Shown here in pieces: positions 50,655-61,401 of a DNA stretch of 64,000 bases (positions are counted from its first letter, which is position 1; each line of letters opens with the position of its first letter). The stretch is taken from NCBI GenBank assembly GCA_947501685.1, contig CANMWQ010000001.1:620001-684000 (forward strand), in the 5' to 3' direction. The notes under the pieces were generated by a model that saw nothing but the letters and a program-made list of their open reading frames with translations, did not search any database and was not told where the DNA came from. The position numbers and the translations under genes are program-made. This DNA comes from an uncultured Litoreibacter sp. (GTDB lineage Bacteria; Pseudomonadota; Alphaproteobacteria; Rhodobacterales; Rhodobacteraceae).

Positions 50655-51633
50655 GACTCACCGAAGCCGCACTTTCGGGCAGCTCCTCGTCGAAACAGCG
50701 TTGGTAAAACTCCGCCACGGTTTCGCGTTCCAGTTCGTCGCATTTGTTCAGGAAAGACAGGCGGAAGGCGTAGCCTACATCGTTGAAAATCAACGCGTTC
50801 TGGGCCCATGCGATAACGGTCCGGGGCGACATCAGCGTGGACAGATCGCCGTTCATGAAAGCGGTCCGCGTTAGGTCGGCAACGGTGACCATCTGGCCCA
50901 CTTTCTTGCGACCATCCTCGGTGTTGTAATGCGGGTTTTTCGCCAGCACGATGGCGGCTTCTGCATCATGGCTGAGATAGTTCAGCGTGGAGACCAGCGA
51001 CCAGCGGTCCATCTGGCCTTGGTTGATCTGCTGGGTGCCGTGGTAAAGCCCGGTCGTGTCGCCCAAGCCCACGGTGTTGGCGGTCGCAAAGATGCGGAAA
51101 TTGGGGTGCGGCTCGATCACCTTGTTTTGGTCCAGAAGCGTCAGCTTGCCGTCTACTTCCAGCACCCGCTGGATGACGAACATCACATCCGCGCGGCCCG
51201 CATCATATTCGTCAAACACGATGGCCGTCGGGTTGCGCAGGGCCCAAGGCAGGATGCCTTCCTGAAATTCGGTGACCTGCACGCCGTCTTTCAGCTTGAT
51301 CGCGTCCTTGCCGATGAGGTCGATCCGGGAGATGTGGCTGTCGAGGTTCACCCGCACGCAAGGCCAGTTCAGGCGCGACGCCACCTGTTCGATATGGGTG
51401 GATTTGCCCGTGCCGTGATAGCCTTGGATCATTACGCGGCGGTTATGGGTGAAGCCTGCAAGGATCGCGAGGGTGGTGTCGCGGTCGAACTTATAGGTGC
51501 TGTCCAGCTCTGGCACGCGGTCGGTGCGGTCTGCGAAGGCCTTGACCTTCATGTCGCTGTCAATTCCAAAGACCTCGCGGACCGAGATCTCCTCAGTGGG
51601 TTTTGCGCCCAGATCGATGCTGCCATCCGCCAT
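50647..51633 (-). CDS. cobS: Cobaltochelatase subunit CobS (AAA+)
   Basis: [40 protein letters not shown]. Confidence 0.94.
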   Translation of the reverse strand: MADGSIDLGAKPTEEISVREVFGIDSDMKVKAFADRTDRVPELDSTYKFDRDTTLAILAGFTHNRRVMIQGYHGTGKSTHIEQVASRLNWPCVRVNLDSHISRIDLIGKDAIKLKDGVQVTEFQEGILPWALRNPTAIVFDEYDAGRADVMFVIQRVLEVDGKLTLLDQNKVIEPHPNFRIFATANTVGLGDTTGLYHGTQQINQGQMDRWSLVSTLNYLSHDAEAAIVLAKNPHYNTEDGRKKVGQMVTVADLTRTAFMNGDLSTLMSPRTVIAWAQNALIFNDVGYAFRLSFLNKCDELERETVAEFYQRCFDEELPESAASVSLG

Positions 51634-51784
51634 TGTCTTGTCCTTTGATCGTAACGCGTTTGGGATGCCTGAATTTGCACTCAAGGGCAAGGGGAGCAGG
51701 GGGCCAAAAACCACATTCCCGACTGCGACCTAGCGACCCAAGGATCAGATCGCCTGCGCCGGAGCCGGCCAGAGCTTTGCGGCT

Positions 51785-52423
51785 CTATTCTGCGAAGTTG
51801 CGGCTTTCCTTGATCTGATCCCAGGCCCAGACAACCTGTTGCAGTTGGTCCTCGTCAGAGCGGTTGCCGCCATTCATATCGGGGTGCAGCACCTTGATCA
51901 GCGACTTGTAGAGCTTGCGCAGATCCTTCTTGGTCATATCGGGCTTGCCGTCGAGAATTTCGAGCGCCTGCCGCTCAGTAGGTGGCAGCTTGCGGCCCGC
52001 ATTGCCACCATTGCGGCCCGGATTGCGTGTGGCGTTTTCGCCCAGCACGGCCATCGGATCATCAATGCCCAGCCGCGACCACGCACGTTGCTCCTCGCCC
52101 TTTTTCATCGGCTTGGTGGGGCGCTCCCAGACCTTGTCCGACGACATCTGACGCTCCATCTCTTCTTGCGTATGGGTCTCGAAGAAGTTCCATTTCAGGT
52201 TGTATTCGCGGGCATGCGCCTTGCAAAACCAATAGTAATCATCGAGCACATCCGGGCTTTTGGGCGCGCGGTACTGTCCAGCCTCCTTGCAATCGGGGAC
52301 CTCGCATTCACGCTGCGATGTCTCGACAGCACCTGACATGCCGCGCCGCCCGCGCGCGCGTTTTTTCTTGTCGCTGGAGACGGACATATCGAACTCAAAC
52401 GGGTCAAATGGGGCGCGGGCCAT
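51785..52423 (-). CDS. J-domain (DnaJ-like) protein
   Basis: C-terminal KKDLRKLYKSLIKVLHPDMNGG. Confidence 0.88.
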   Translation of the reverse strand: MARAPFDPFEFDMSVSSDKKKRARGRRGMSGAVETSQRECEVPDCKEAGQYRAPKSPDVLDDYYWFCKAHAREYNLKWNFFETHTQEEMERQMSSDKVWERPTKPMKKGEEQRAWSRLGIDDPMAVLGENATRNPGRNGGNAGRKLPPTERQALEILDGKPDMTKKDLRKLYKSLIKVLHPDMNGGNRSDEDQLQQVVWAWDQIKESRNFAE

Positions 52424-52498
52424 GAACATGCCTTTCGTATTGGGAGAGGAGAGTTTAGGGTTTTTGCCAGCAAGGTGAAGGGGCAAATCGGACAAATT

Positions 52499-52762
52499 AT
52501 GGGGATAGCGAAAGAAATTGAGCAAAAGCTCGCCAGCGCCTTTGCGCCGCAGCTTTTGGAAGTGGTCGATGACAGCGAAGCGCATCGCGGTCATGCGGGA
52601 TTTCAGGAGGGTGGCGAGAGCCACTTCAACGTCAAGATCGTCTCGGAGGCATTCAAAGGCCAGTCACGGCTGGCCCGCCACCGCGCGGTGCATGCGGCCA
52701 TTGGCCCCGAGCTGATCGCGCGCATTCATGCGCTGGCTTTGGATATTTCCGACGGCGGGTGA
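52499..52762 (+). CDS. bolA: BolA family protein
   Basis: LEVVDDSEAHRGHAGF...ESHFNVKIVSEAFKGQSRLARHRAVHAAI. Confidence 0.9.
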   Translation: MGIAKEIEQKLASAFAPQLLEVVDDSEAHRGHAGFQEGGESHFNVKIVSEAFKGQSRLARHRAVHAAIGPELIARIHALALDISDGG

Positions 52763-52763
52763 G

Positions 52764-53219
52764 CTAGACCTCGTCCCGCGTCACGCCGCCCAGAGATTTG
52801 CTTTTGAATTCTGTTTCGGGCTCTTCGATGTCGGGGTCCTCAGCGGTCGGCTCTTCGGCGTCGGGGTCTTCGGTCTCGCGTTCTTTGGACTCGGGCGCGT
52901 CTTCCGGCGTCTCATCGCGTTCGGGTGTCTCTTCGTCCTCGTGATGCTCCAGCGCGAGAGGTTCTTCCTCCAGGACCACCTCATCTGCCACGGCGCGGCG
53001 AAAAACCAACATGGAATGGTACTTCACCGTCTTTGAGGTCAGACCCTGCCGCTCTTCGCAAGGCAGTGTGTCCGCGCGCAGATAGTCCCAACCTTCGGCG
53101 GCCATCTCATTCATCAAGCCGCTGATCGCATTGGCAAATTTCGCAGGCCCGCCTTTGACACCTTTGCCCGACTTGCCTTTGCGCGGCGCGGCGACGACCT
53201 GGTATTCGTAGTTGGACAT
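52764..53219 (-). CDS. DUF4177-like protein with acidic C-terminal tail
   Basis: MSNYEYQVVAAPRKGKSGKG...NEMAAEGWDYLRADTLP; then E/D/P-rich tail. Confidence 0.7.
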   Translation of the reverse strand: MSNYEYQVVAAPRKGKSGKGVKGGPAKFANAISGLMNEMAAEGWDYLRADTLPCEERQGLTSKTVKYHSMLVFRRAVADEVVLEEEPLALEHHEDEETPERDETPEDAPESKERETEDPDAEEPTAEDPDIEEPETEFKSKSLGGVTRDEV

Positions 53220-53427
53220 GGCAGACGTTCTCCCTCGGCTTGCGGGGTTGAGGTAGCACCCTAGCGGACCCTCAATCAAGGGGGAGTTCGTGGGGTTTGG
53301 CCCCGTGCACGGCGCACCTTCTCAGGGTAGGCTCGCGGAAAGTCACAGTGTCCCGGAAAGACCAAATATAGTGCTGAGAACGGCATTGGAGCTATATATA
53401 CTTGACGCAATGAGATTGTGAGGCGCT

Positions 53428-54606
53428 ATGCCTGACCTGCTTCTTGGCGGGATCGCCATAAACGAATTTCTAGCTGATCCGAACGGCGCGTCAAATTTTG
53501 ACACCGACGGAAGCGGAGCCGCGCGGGGTGGCGACGAGTTCGTTGAGCTGATCAACACATCTGGTAGTGCGATCGACATTTCTGGCTTGGAGCTATGGGA
53601 CGCGGGGCGCGACAATTGGTTCACCTTTCCGCCGGGCACCGTGTTGCAACCCGGCGCGGTGGCTCTGGTTGTGCGCAATGTCCAGTTTGGCGGCACCCTT
53701 CCGAGCGTCACCGGCGACGACTTGGCTTTTGACGCGGATTTCGCGGGGAATATCTTCAACAACAGTGGCGATAACCTCGTTGTTTATGATCCAACCAACG
53801 ATGAATTCATCCAAGCCACCTTCAATGGCGACACCTTGGATGATCCCACAGCAACGCCCCCGAATACCTATCTCGGCTTCTCGTCCACAGCGACCCGCAT
53901 TGGGGCGGGGGAAGATTTTGGCAATGACCAAGACGGCTTTTCGATCCAGCGTACGTCAACCGGGTTCAGCAATAATGATACCCCGACACCTGGCATGGCG
54001 AATGTGTGTTTTGTGTCAGGCACTTTGATCGGAACGCCCGACGGGTTTGTTGCGATCGAACAGCTGAGATTGGGCGACCGGATCAACACTCGAGATAGCG
54101 GACCGCAGCCGATCCGCTGGATTTTCCGCCGGGAAATTGGTCTGACGGAGCTGTTGTCCGATCCAAGGCTTTGTCCAGTCATTCTGCCGGGAACGAGGCG
54201 ATTGAGGGTGTCTCGGCATCACCGCGTTCTGGTCGGCGGAAAGATCGCTCAAAGGATGTTTGGCGAAGACGAGGTATTGGTGCCCGCGAAGGACTTGGTC
54301 GGAGCCTGCGGCGTTGAGCTGGATCGCAACAGCGCTGGCTTCTGCTACCACCATATTCTGCTCGATAGTCACAACATCATCAATGCCGACGGCTTCGCTG
54401 CGGAAAGCCTGTATCTTGGAGCAGAGGGTCTGCACGCGATGACGCCAAGTGCGCGAAAAGAGTTGGAATTAATCTTCCCGAGCTCCAGTCACGCGGACAG
54501 CTTTTTGCCACCACCGCTGTGCCTACCATCGGTCTCTGGTCGCCGGGTGCGACATCTCGCGCAGCGGCATCACAAGAAGGACCGCCCGCTTGTCGAGACG
54601 TCCTGA
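53428..54606 (+). CDS. Lamin-tail-domain + C-terminal Hint (Hedgehog/intein) domain protein
   Basis: IAINEFLADPNG...GDEFVELINTSGSAIDISGLELWD (LTD) fused to CFVSGTLIGTPDGFVAIEQLRLGDRI...SRHHRVLV...YHHILLDSHNIINADGFAAESL (Hint). Confidence 0.8.
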   Translation: MPDLLLGGIAINEFLADPNGASNFDTDGSGAARGGDEFVELINTSGSAIDISGLELWDAGRDNWFTFPPGTVLQPGAVALVVRNVQFGGTLPSVTGDDLAFDADFAGNIFNNSGDNLVVYDPTNDEFIQATFNGDTLDDPTATPPNTYLGFSSTATRIGAGEDFGNDQDGFSIQRTSTGFSNNDTPTPGMANVCFVSGTLIGTPDGFVAIEQLRLGDRINTRDSGPQPIRWIFRREIGLTELLSDPRLCPVILPGTRRLRVSRHHRVLVGGKIAQRMFGEDEVLVPAKDLVGACGVELDRNSAGFCYHHILLDSHNIINADGFAAESLYLGAEGLHAMTPSARKELELIFPSSSHADSFLPPPLCLPSVSGRRVRHLAQRHHKKDRPLVETS

Positions 54607-54787
54607 CAGCTTATCTTCAATCTACCTACAATCCCCGCCGGATTCTCGCATTGTTTCGATATTGGAAACACGCTGCTCCACTTCCATGGAACTACGGCGG
54701 ACTTGCCTCAAACTCTTCGCGTTTCCGCCGAAAACCAGTGGCAGATCTTGAGCATTGGTTAATGGACGATCATCGAGGGGGTTCGTC

Positions 54788-55468
54788 ATGGGACTTAAAG
54801 TCTCTGCGCTCGCAACAGCGCTTGTCTTTGGAGCACATGCAGCAACAGCGGCCGTTGTCACCAATGGCAGCTTTGAGCTTGATCCAGGTGTGATCAGCCA
54901 AGGCGTTGGTGGTCATGGACGCGGTGCCGTGTTTTCGGAGCTTCCCGAAAAGGAAGGGCGCAGCTGGGGGATTTGGACATCGGGCGTGGCCGGTTGGTCT
55001 TCGGATGCGAATGGCATCGAGTTTCAGACCTCACGCACTTTGGGTCCACAGCTGACCCCATCCGACGGCAACTACTATGTTGAACTGGACACGCGTCGCA
55101 ACAGTCGCATTTTTCAGAATGTGAACCTGAATCCCGGCCGCTACAATCTGAGCTTTGACTATGCGCCACGGGTCAACTCGAACACGTCCAACGATATTTC
55201 GGTGACATTGGGCAGCTATGTCGATGAGCTTGTGTCGAGCAGCTATTCCGGCGGCGCGCGGTCTTGGACGACGTTCAACTACAATTTCGACGTCAGCTCC
55301 AGCGGGCTGGTCGAGCTGGGCTTTGCCGCGGGCGGGAAATCGAACTCGCTGGGCGGGCTTTTGGACAATGTAGATATCTCGGTCGTGCCGCTGCCCGGTG
55401 GGCTGGTGTTCTTGCTCTCGGCTTTGGCAGGGTTCGGCATCTTGCGCCGTTCCCGGAGCGCCGCCTAG
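54788..55468 (+). CDS. Secreted protein with VPLPA-CTERM-like sorting signal
   Basis: Signal peptide [22 protein letters not shown]-term [28 protein letters not shown]. Confidence 0.75.
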   Translation: MGLKVSALATALVFGAHAATAAVVTNGSFELDPGVISQGVGGHGRGAVFSELPEKEGRSWGIWTSGVAGWSSDANGIEFQTSRTLGPQLTPSDGNYYVELDTRRNSRIFQNVNLNPGRYNLSFDYAPRVNSNTSNDISVTLGSYVDELVSSSYSGGARSWTTFNYNFDVSSSGLVELGFAAGGKSNSLGGLLDNVDISVVPLPGGLVFLLSALAGFGILRRSRSAA

Positions 55469-56979
55469 CCTTTGAGCTTTTGCGCCACCAGCTGATTGAC
55501 GGCCTTCGGGTTCGCCTTGCCCCCGGTGGCCTTCATCACCTGACCGACGAACCATCCCGCAAGTTTCGGGTTTTCCTGCGCCTTGGCCACTTGGTCGGGG
55601 TTGTCGGCAATGATCTGATCCACAGCCGCCTCGATGGCGCCAGTGTCTGTGACCTGCTTCATGCCGCGCGCTTCAACGATCTCCGCCGGGTCGCCGCCTT
55701 CGGTATAGACGATTTCGAACAGGTCCTTGGCGATTTTTCCGGAGATCGCGTCTGACGTGATCAGGTCAATAATCCCGCCCAATTGCGCAGGCGAGACCGG
55801 GCTGTCGGTGATGGCCTTGTCGTCGTCTTTCTTGAGACGGCCAAACAGCTCGTTGATCACCCAATTGGCCGCCAGCTTGCCGTCGCGCCCATCGGCCACC
55901 TGCTCGAAATAGGCGGCGTTGATCGTGTCGGCGGTCAGAACGCTTGCGTCATATTCCGACAGGCCAAAATCCCCCATGAAGCGCAAACGCTTGGCGTCGG
56001 GCAGCTCCGGCAATTTCGAGGCCAGATCATCGACCCAATCCTGTTCAATCTCCAGCGGCAGCAGGTCGGGGCAGGGGAAGTAGCGATAGTCATGCGCCTC
56101 CTCTTTGGAGCGCATCGACCGCGTCTCGCCCTTGTCCGGGTCGTAAAGCCGTGTTTCCTGATCGACGGTGCCACCCGCTTCCACGATGGCGATCTGGCGC
56201 TTGGCCTCGACCTCGATGGCTTGCTGGATGAAGCGCAGCGAGTTCATGTTCTTGATCTCGCAGCGCGTGCCGAGATGGGAGAAATCCTGCGTCTCCATGT
56301 ACTTCTCATAAGCGCCGGGCAGGCAGATCGACACGTTCACATCGGCCCGCAGATTGCCGTTTTGCATGTTGCCATCGCAAGTGCCCAGATAGCGCATGAT
56401 CTGGCGCAGCTTGCTCACATAGGCGGCGGCCTCTTCGGGGCCGCGAATGTCGGGGCGGGAGACGATCTCCATCAGCGCCACGCCCGTGCGGTTCAGATCC
56501 ACGAAGGACATGGTCGGGTCCATGTCGTGGATGGATTTGCCCGCGTCCTGCTCAAGGTGGATACGCTCGATGCGGACCGTGCGGGCAATGCCGGGCTCCA
56601 TATCGACATGCACTTCGCCCTCGCCCACGATGGGGTGGTAGAGCTGGCTGATCTGGTAGCCCTGCGGCAAGTCCGGGTAGAAATAGTTCTTACGGTCAAA
56701 GGCAGAGTAAAGATTGATGTCGGCTTTCAGGCCCAGCCCCGTCCGCACCGCTTGGGCGATGCATTCCTCGTTGATCACAGGCAACATGCCGGGCATGCCC
56801 GCATCCACGAAAGCCACGTTGGAATTGGGCTCCGCCCCGAATTGCGTAGAGGCCCCGGAGAACAGCTTGGCGTTGGTGGCAACCTGCGCGTGAACCTCAA
56901 GCCCGATGACCAGCTCCCAATCATGCTTGGCACCCGAGATGATCTTGGGTTTCGGCGTCTCGTAGGTGAGGTCCAGCAT
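55465..56979 (-). CDS. gatB: Asp-tRNA(Asn)/Glu-tRNA(Gln) amidotransferase subunit GatB
   Basis: [40 protein letters not shown]. Confidence 0.96.
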   Translation of the reverse strand: MLDLTYETPKPKIISGAKHDWELVIGLEVHAQVATNAKLFSGASTQFGAEPNSNVAFVDAGMPGMLPVINEECIAQAVRTGLGLKADINLYSAFDRKNYFYPDLPQGYQISQLYHPIVGEGEVHVDMEPGIARTVRIERIHLEQDAGKSIHDMDPTMSFVDLNRTGVALMEIVSRPDIRGPEEAAAYVSKLRQIMRYLGTCDGNMQNGNLRADVNVSICLPGAYEKYMETQDFSHLGTRCEIKNMNSLRFIQQAIEVEAKRQIAIVEAGGTVDQETRLYDPDKGETRSMRSKEEAHDYRYFPCPDLLPLEIEQDWVDDLASKLPELPDAKRLRFMGDFGLSEYDASVLTADTINAAYFEQVADGRDGKLAANWVINELFGRLKKDDDKAITDSPVSPAQLGGIIDLITSDAISGKIAKDLFEIVYTEGGDPAEIVEARGMKQVTDTGAIEAAVDQIIADNPDQVAKAQENPKLAGWFVGQVMKATGGKANPKAVNQLVAQKLKG

Positions 56980-57084
56980 GGTCCGGCTCCGCGTGGGTGG
57001 TGTTGCCTTGCTTTTATGGGAGGGCCGGGGGGCGGGCAAGCTCTATCAGGTGCCCCTTGTGTCCGCGCGCTCAGTCTGGTCTGT

Positions 57085-57789
57085 ATGCTGCCCATGCGCT
57101 GCCACGCTCTCATAGCTGTCCTGTTGGGCCTGTGTTTTGCCACCCCGCTGGCCGCCACGGAGCCGCGTGTTGCGGGCGGGTCGGCCTCTCTTGCCGAGAC
57201 CAGACCCCTGCCGCGCGAGGACATGGTGCCGCGTGCGCGGTGGGATTTTCGACGGGACGGGCACCTGTGGACCCGCGCCACCTTGTCGGCGCTCAAAGGC
57301 CATGGCCGTCCGCTGATCGAGATGGTGCCAGACGACATTGCCGATTGGTGCCCGGCCTACGCCCAAAACGGCCCAGACCAACGGGCGGCGTTTTGGAACG
57401 GGTTTATTTCAGGGCTGGTGAAGCATGAAAGTACCTACAAGCCACGCGCCGTGGGCGGCGGCGGGCGGTGGTATGGGTTGACCCAGATTTTGCCCGCAAC
57501 AGCACGTGGCTATGATTGCCGCGCGGGCAGCGGTGAGACATTGAAGGCGGGGCCTGCGAACCTCAGCTGTGCGGTGCGGATCATGGCCACGACCGTCACC
57601 CGCGACGGGGTTGTAGCGCTCAAGAACGGCAAGTTGGCGGGAGTTGCTGCCGATTGGGGCCCGATGACGAAACGTGCCAAACGGGCCGATATTGCGGGCT
57701 ACACCAAGCGGCAGAAATACTGCAGATTGTTGTCCTCCGTGCCGCCTTTGCCGCGACCGGACCGGGTGGCGAAGGCTGCTTTGGACTAA
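57085..57789 (+). CDS. Lytic transglycosylase-like protein
   Basis: Signal peptide; GLVKHESTYKPRAVGGGGRWYGLTQILPATARGY. Confidence 0.8.
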   Translation: MLPMRCHALIAVLLGLCFATPLAATEPRVAGGSASLAETRPLPREDMVPRARWDFRRDGHLWTRATLSALKGHGRPLIEMVPDDIADWCPAYAQNGPDQRAAFWNGFISGLVKHESTYKPRAVGGGGRWYGLTQILPATARGYDCRAGSGETLKAGPANLSCAVRIMATTVTRDGVVALKNGKLAGVAADWGPMTKRAKRADIAGYTKRQKYCRLLSSVPPLPRPDRVAKAALD

Positions 57790-58538
57790 CGTCCGCCCGA
57801 CACGTCCACGGATGTGCCCGTAATATAACTCGCCCCTTCGCCCATCAGATAGAGGATTGCATGCGCGCACTCCTCCGCATCGCCGGGGCGCTGCATTGGC
57901 ACCATATGGGCCAGATCATCGCAGCGATCCGGCAGCCCGCCTTTGGCGTGAATGGCGGTCTCGATCAGTCCGGGGCGGATGGCCACGACGCGGATACCCT
58001 CGGCTGCAACCTCGTCGCTGAGGCCTTTGGTAAAGATGTCGATTCCAGCCTTGGCGGCGGCATAGTCCACATATTGCCCGGCGGAGCCAAGCCGTGCGGC
58101 GGCGGAGCCGGTATTGACGATCACGCCGCCGTCGCCGCCATAGGCGGTGGACATGCGCAGCACAGCTTCCTTGGCCACAAGAAACGGCGCAATCAGGTTG
58201 ATGTTCATCATCCGGTGCAAACGCTCCGGGCTCATTTCGTCGACGCGTTGAGGTTTGTCGACCACGCCGGCATTATTGACGAGGGCATCGAGCACGGGGA
58301 AGACGGCGTCCAGCTCCTCAAAGAGGCGGGTGATAGCCTCGGTGTCGGACAGATCAGCTTGCAGCATGTAGGTCGTGGCCCCTTCCTGCTCGCACATCTG
58401 GGAGACAAGCTGCGCGCCTTTTAGATCCGAATTGTAATGGATCGCGATATCATAGCCGTGCTTGGAGGCAAGCACAGCCGTGGCGGCGCCGATGCCTGAG
58501 CTGGCGCCGGTTATGAGGACGGTTTTCTTGCGGGCCAT
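57786..58538 (-). CDS. SDR family oxidoreductase
   Basis: VLITGASSGIGAATAVLASKHG; VNNAG; YVDYAAAKAG. Confidence 0.92.
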   Translation of the reverse strand: MARKKTVLITGASSGIGAATAVLASKHGYDIAIHYNSDLKGAQLVSQMCEQEGATTYMLQADLSDTEAITRLFEELDAVFPVLDALVNNAGVVDKPQRVDEMSPERLHRMMNINLIAPFLVAKEAVLRMSTAYGGDGGVIVNTGSAAARLGSAGQYVDYAAAKAGIDIFTKGLSDEVAAEGIRVVAIRPGLIETAIHAKGGLPDRCDDLAHMVPMQRPGDAEECAHAILYLMGEGASYITGTSVDVSGGR

Positions 58539-58741
58539 TATACGGACCGCCTTTGGGCGCGGTGGGTCACGGTCATCGGGTCACTCGTTGCTGATTGGGT
58601 CCTCTTTGACCCCGCTATTTGGCGGATTTATGGCAGGCAGGGCAAGTTTTTTCGCTCTGCGACGCGTGCGTCGGATCTGTCTAAAATATTGAAGTAAAAG
58701 CAAACTGTTGATTTCGTTAGGGCGATGTTAACCTCCTGAAA

Positions 58742-58940
58742 ACGCTCCCTCTTTGGATGGCGCGCGGGCTTTCTCTCCTCGCTGGAGGCCGTGGGCTTCA
58801 TGGCCCGCATCTCCACCGCGCTGGCCGCCCATGACATGGGCGTGACCCCGGTTTCAGGCTTCTACCTCGACCATCTGTTCGTCCCGCTGGGGCGTGAAGA
58901 GGACGCAATGGCGGTGCTTGCGGAGATGGCGGAGGGGTAG
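58742..58940 (+). pseudogene. C-terminal fragment of an ACT-domain protein
   Basis: In-frame RAGFLSSLEAVGFMARISTALAAHDMGVTPVSGFYLDHLFVPLGREEDAMAVLAEMAEG*; upstream in-frame TGA and no start codon/N-terminus. Confidence 0.65.
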
Positions 58941-59116
58941 GTGTCGCTGATACATTTGGCACGCTAGACCGCTTTGAGCCGGAATTGAGCGAGGCTGCTC
59001 TGGCTCTTTGCTTGGACCTGTCACAAAAACTTAACGAGGATGTCAAAAAGCCTTCGTGTCTGCTTTTTACCGCTAGCCCTGTCGGACCCGCTGCGGGTCA
59101 AAACAGGAGAAGCGAC

Positions 59117-61041
59117 ATGTCCCAAATCAACTATGATGAATTGTCTTTTGATGATGAAGACGAACTGAAATTTCCGCGCCCGACACGGCAGGGCTTTGAC
59201 GACGTCGTAGAGCGCGCGGTGTCGCGCCGTGGTTTTCTTGGGGGCGCATTGGCGTTTGGATCCGGTGCCGCCGCAATGGGCACGGGCTTGCTGTCGGGCA
59301 CATCCGCGCAGGCACAGCAAACATCTCGTTTCGCCTTTGATCAGCTTGCCCCGCAGACGGACGGGACCGTCCACGTCCTCGATGGTTATGATTGGGACGT
59401 GCTTGTCCGTTGGGCGATCCGCTGTTTTCCGATGCGCCCGCTTTCGATCCGACAACCGGCATTCCGACGGAAGGCTCTGACCGCGTGTTTGGTGAAAACA
59501 CCGATGGGATGGAGCTGTTTCTGGTCGGGGACAAAGAACTGCTGGTTGTAAACTCCGAATATGTGAACGGAGGTATCAACCTGCCCGCCGAGCAGGAAGG
59601 CAAACCCATTTCAGCGAGTGATGTCGTCGGCCTGCAAAACTTCCAGGGCGTCACCGTGATGGAAGTCACCGAGGGCAGCAACGGCTGGGAGGTCGTTATG
59701 GATAGCCCGTATAACCGCCGTATTCATCACCGCACGCAGATGCAAATCGATGGCCCCGCCGCTGGCCATGACCTGCTGAAAACCACTGCTGACCCAACCG
59801 GCATGGTGTCTTTGGGCACATTCAACAATTGTGGATCCGGGCGCACGCCTCGGGGCACCCACCTGACCTGCGAAGAGAATTTTAACGGTTATTTCGGCAC
59901 GACGGCCGAGCTGTCTCTGGAGGACGCAACGGCTGCTGGTTTTGCGCGCTATGGTGTGAAAACCGACATTGATCCGGGCCGCTACAACTACCATGGTTTT
60001 GACGCCCGGTTCCATCTGTCTCAAGAGCCCAACGAGCCGCATCGTGCGGGTTACATCGTTGAAATCGATCCCGCCGACCCGGCATCCACACCCATCAAAC
60101 GCAAGGCCTTGGGCCGGTTCAAGCATGAGAATGCGGCGTCCGTTGTCGCACCTGACGGGCGCGTCGTGGTCTATATGGGCGATGATGAGCGGGGCGAATA
60201 CATGTATAAATGGGTCAGCCGGGACATCTACACACCGGGCGGAGATACATCGAGCCTGCTCAGCGAAGGCCAGCTTTTCGTGGCAAAGTTCAACGACGAC
60301 ATGACCGGTACTTGGATCGCATTAACCCCCGAAGACACAGGCATGTCCGAGGCCGAGATTGCGACATTCACGCGCATCGCCGCAACCCAAGTCAGCGCAA
60401 CCACGATGGACCGCCCCGAGTGGATCGCCGTCAACCCTGTCTCCGTGGAGGCCTATTGCTGCCTGACCAACAATTCCCGGCGGGAGGCCACGAATGAAGA
60501 CGGCTCGATCCGGACCAACGCAGCGGGCGAGCCGATTGTCGTCAACGCGCCCAATCCGCGCGAGCTCAATAACTACGGCCAGATCGTGCGTTGGCGGCCC
60601 TCGGGCAGCGACCACGCGGCATCAACATTTGAATAGGACCTGTACGTCATGGCAGGCAATCCGACCGTTTACACCGACGGTCTCTATGCAGGGACGGCCA
60701 ACATCAATGCAGGCAACCTCTTCAACTCGCCTGACGGGATGCAAATCGACAGCACCGGCCTGATCTGGATCCAAACAGAAGGCAATGATGACAATGAAGA
60801 CGATTTCCTTGGCATGGGCAACAATCAGATGCTGGCGGGTGACCCGGTCACGGGCGAGATCCGGCGCTTTCTGACAGGTCCAAAAGGGTCCGAGGTGACG
60901 GGGCTAACGTGGTCCGCAGACCATCGTACAATGTTTGTCGGGATCCAACACCTCGCCGCACCGTTCCCCGACGGGGAAGGCAGCTTGCCACGTTCGGCCA
61001 TCGTCACGGTAAAACGCAGGGACAACGCACTGGTTGGCTGA
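59117..61041 (+). pseudogene. phoX: PhoX-family (DUF839) Tat-exported phosphatase, interrupted by a frameshift and an in-frame TAG
   Basis: Tat signal SRRGFLGGALAFGSGAAAMG; ORFs 59117..59551, 59392..60636, 60649..61041 assemble into one PhoX-like protein; 1-nt loss near 59411-59415 (VLVRW|GDPLFSDAPAFDP) and TAG at 60634. Confidence 0.8.
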
Positions 61042-61049
61042 TTTGAACA

Positions 61050-61084
61050 CGTCTCAGGCGCCGCATCGCTTGGCGCCTGAGACG
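61050..61084. terminator. Perfect 13-bp hairpin downstream of phoX (no clear U-tract)
   Basis: CGTCTCAGGCGCC-gcatcgctt-GGCGCCTGAGACG. Confidence 0.5.
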
Positions 61085-61401
61085 CCGCCTTCCGTCCGGC
61101 GCAGGCGAGGCGGTATTCAATGGTTTCTTCTCGATGACGTGTCATCTCTGCGGGGTTTGTGAAGTCGCACTCTCAATGTCATCGCGGTCCTCGCCTGTCA
61201 TGAGGAGATCTGTGGCAAGGGCGCCCCGGCCGAGAATAACAGATCGCGCTCTCCATAAGACCTTTGCCGCGGGTCTTTGTCAGCTTCCAGTGCTTTGGCC
61301 CGCAGGCCGTAGCGGATGGGCACGTCGAGGCTATGCGGGCTGGGGGTCATTCACCGGATGTCGACGCGTGGCATCATGGGGTTGAAACCGCGGTGTTCGT
61401 T

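Noticed and set aside
55783-57084. 5' extension of the lytic transglycosylase ORF over gatB
   Set aside because: Shadow of gatB; the real signal peptide starts at MLPMRCHALIAVLLG (57085)
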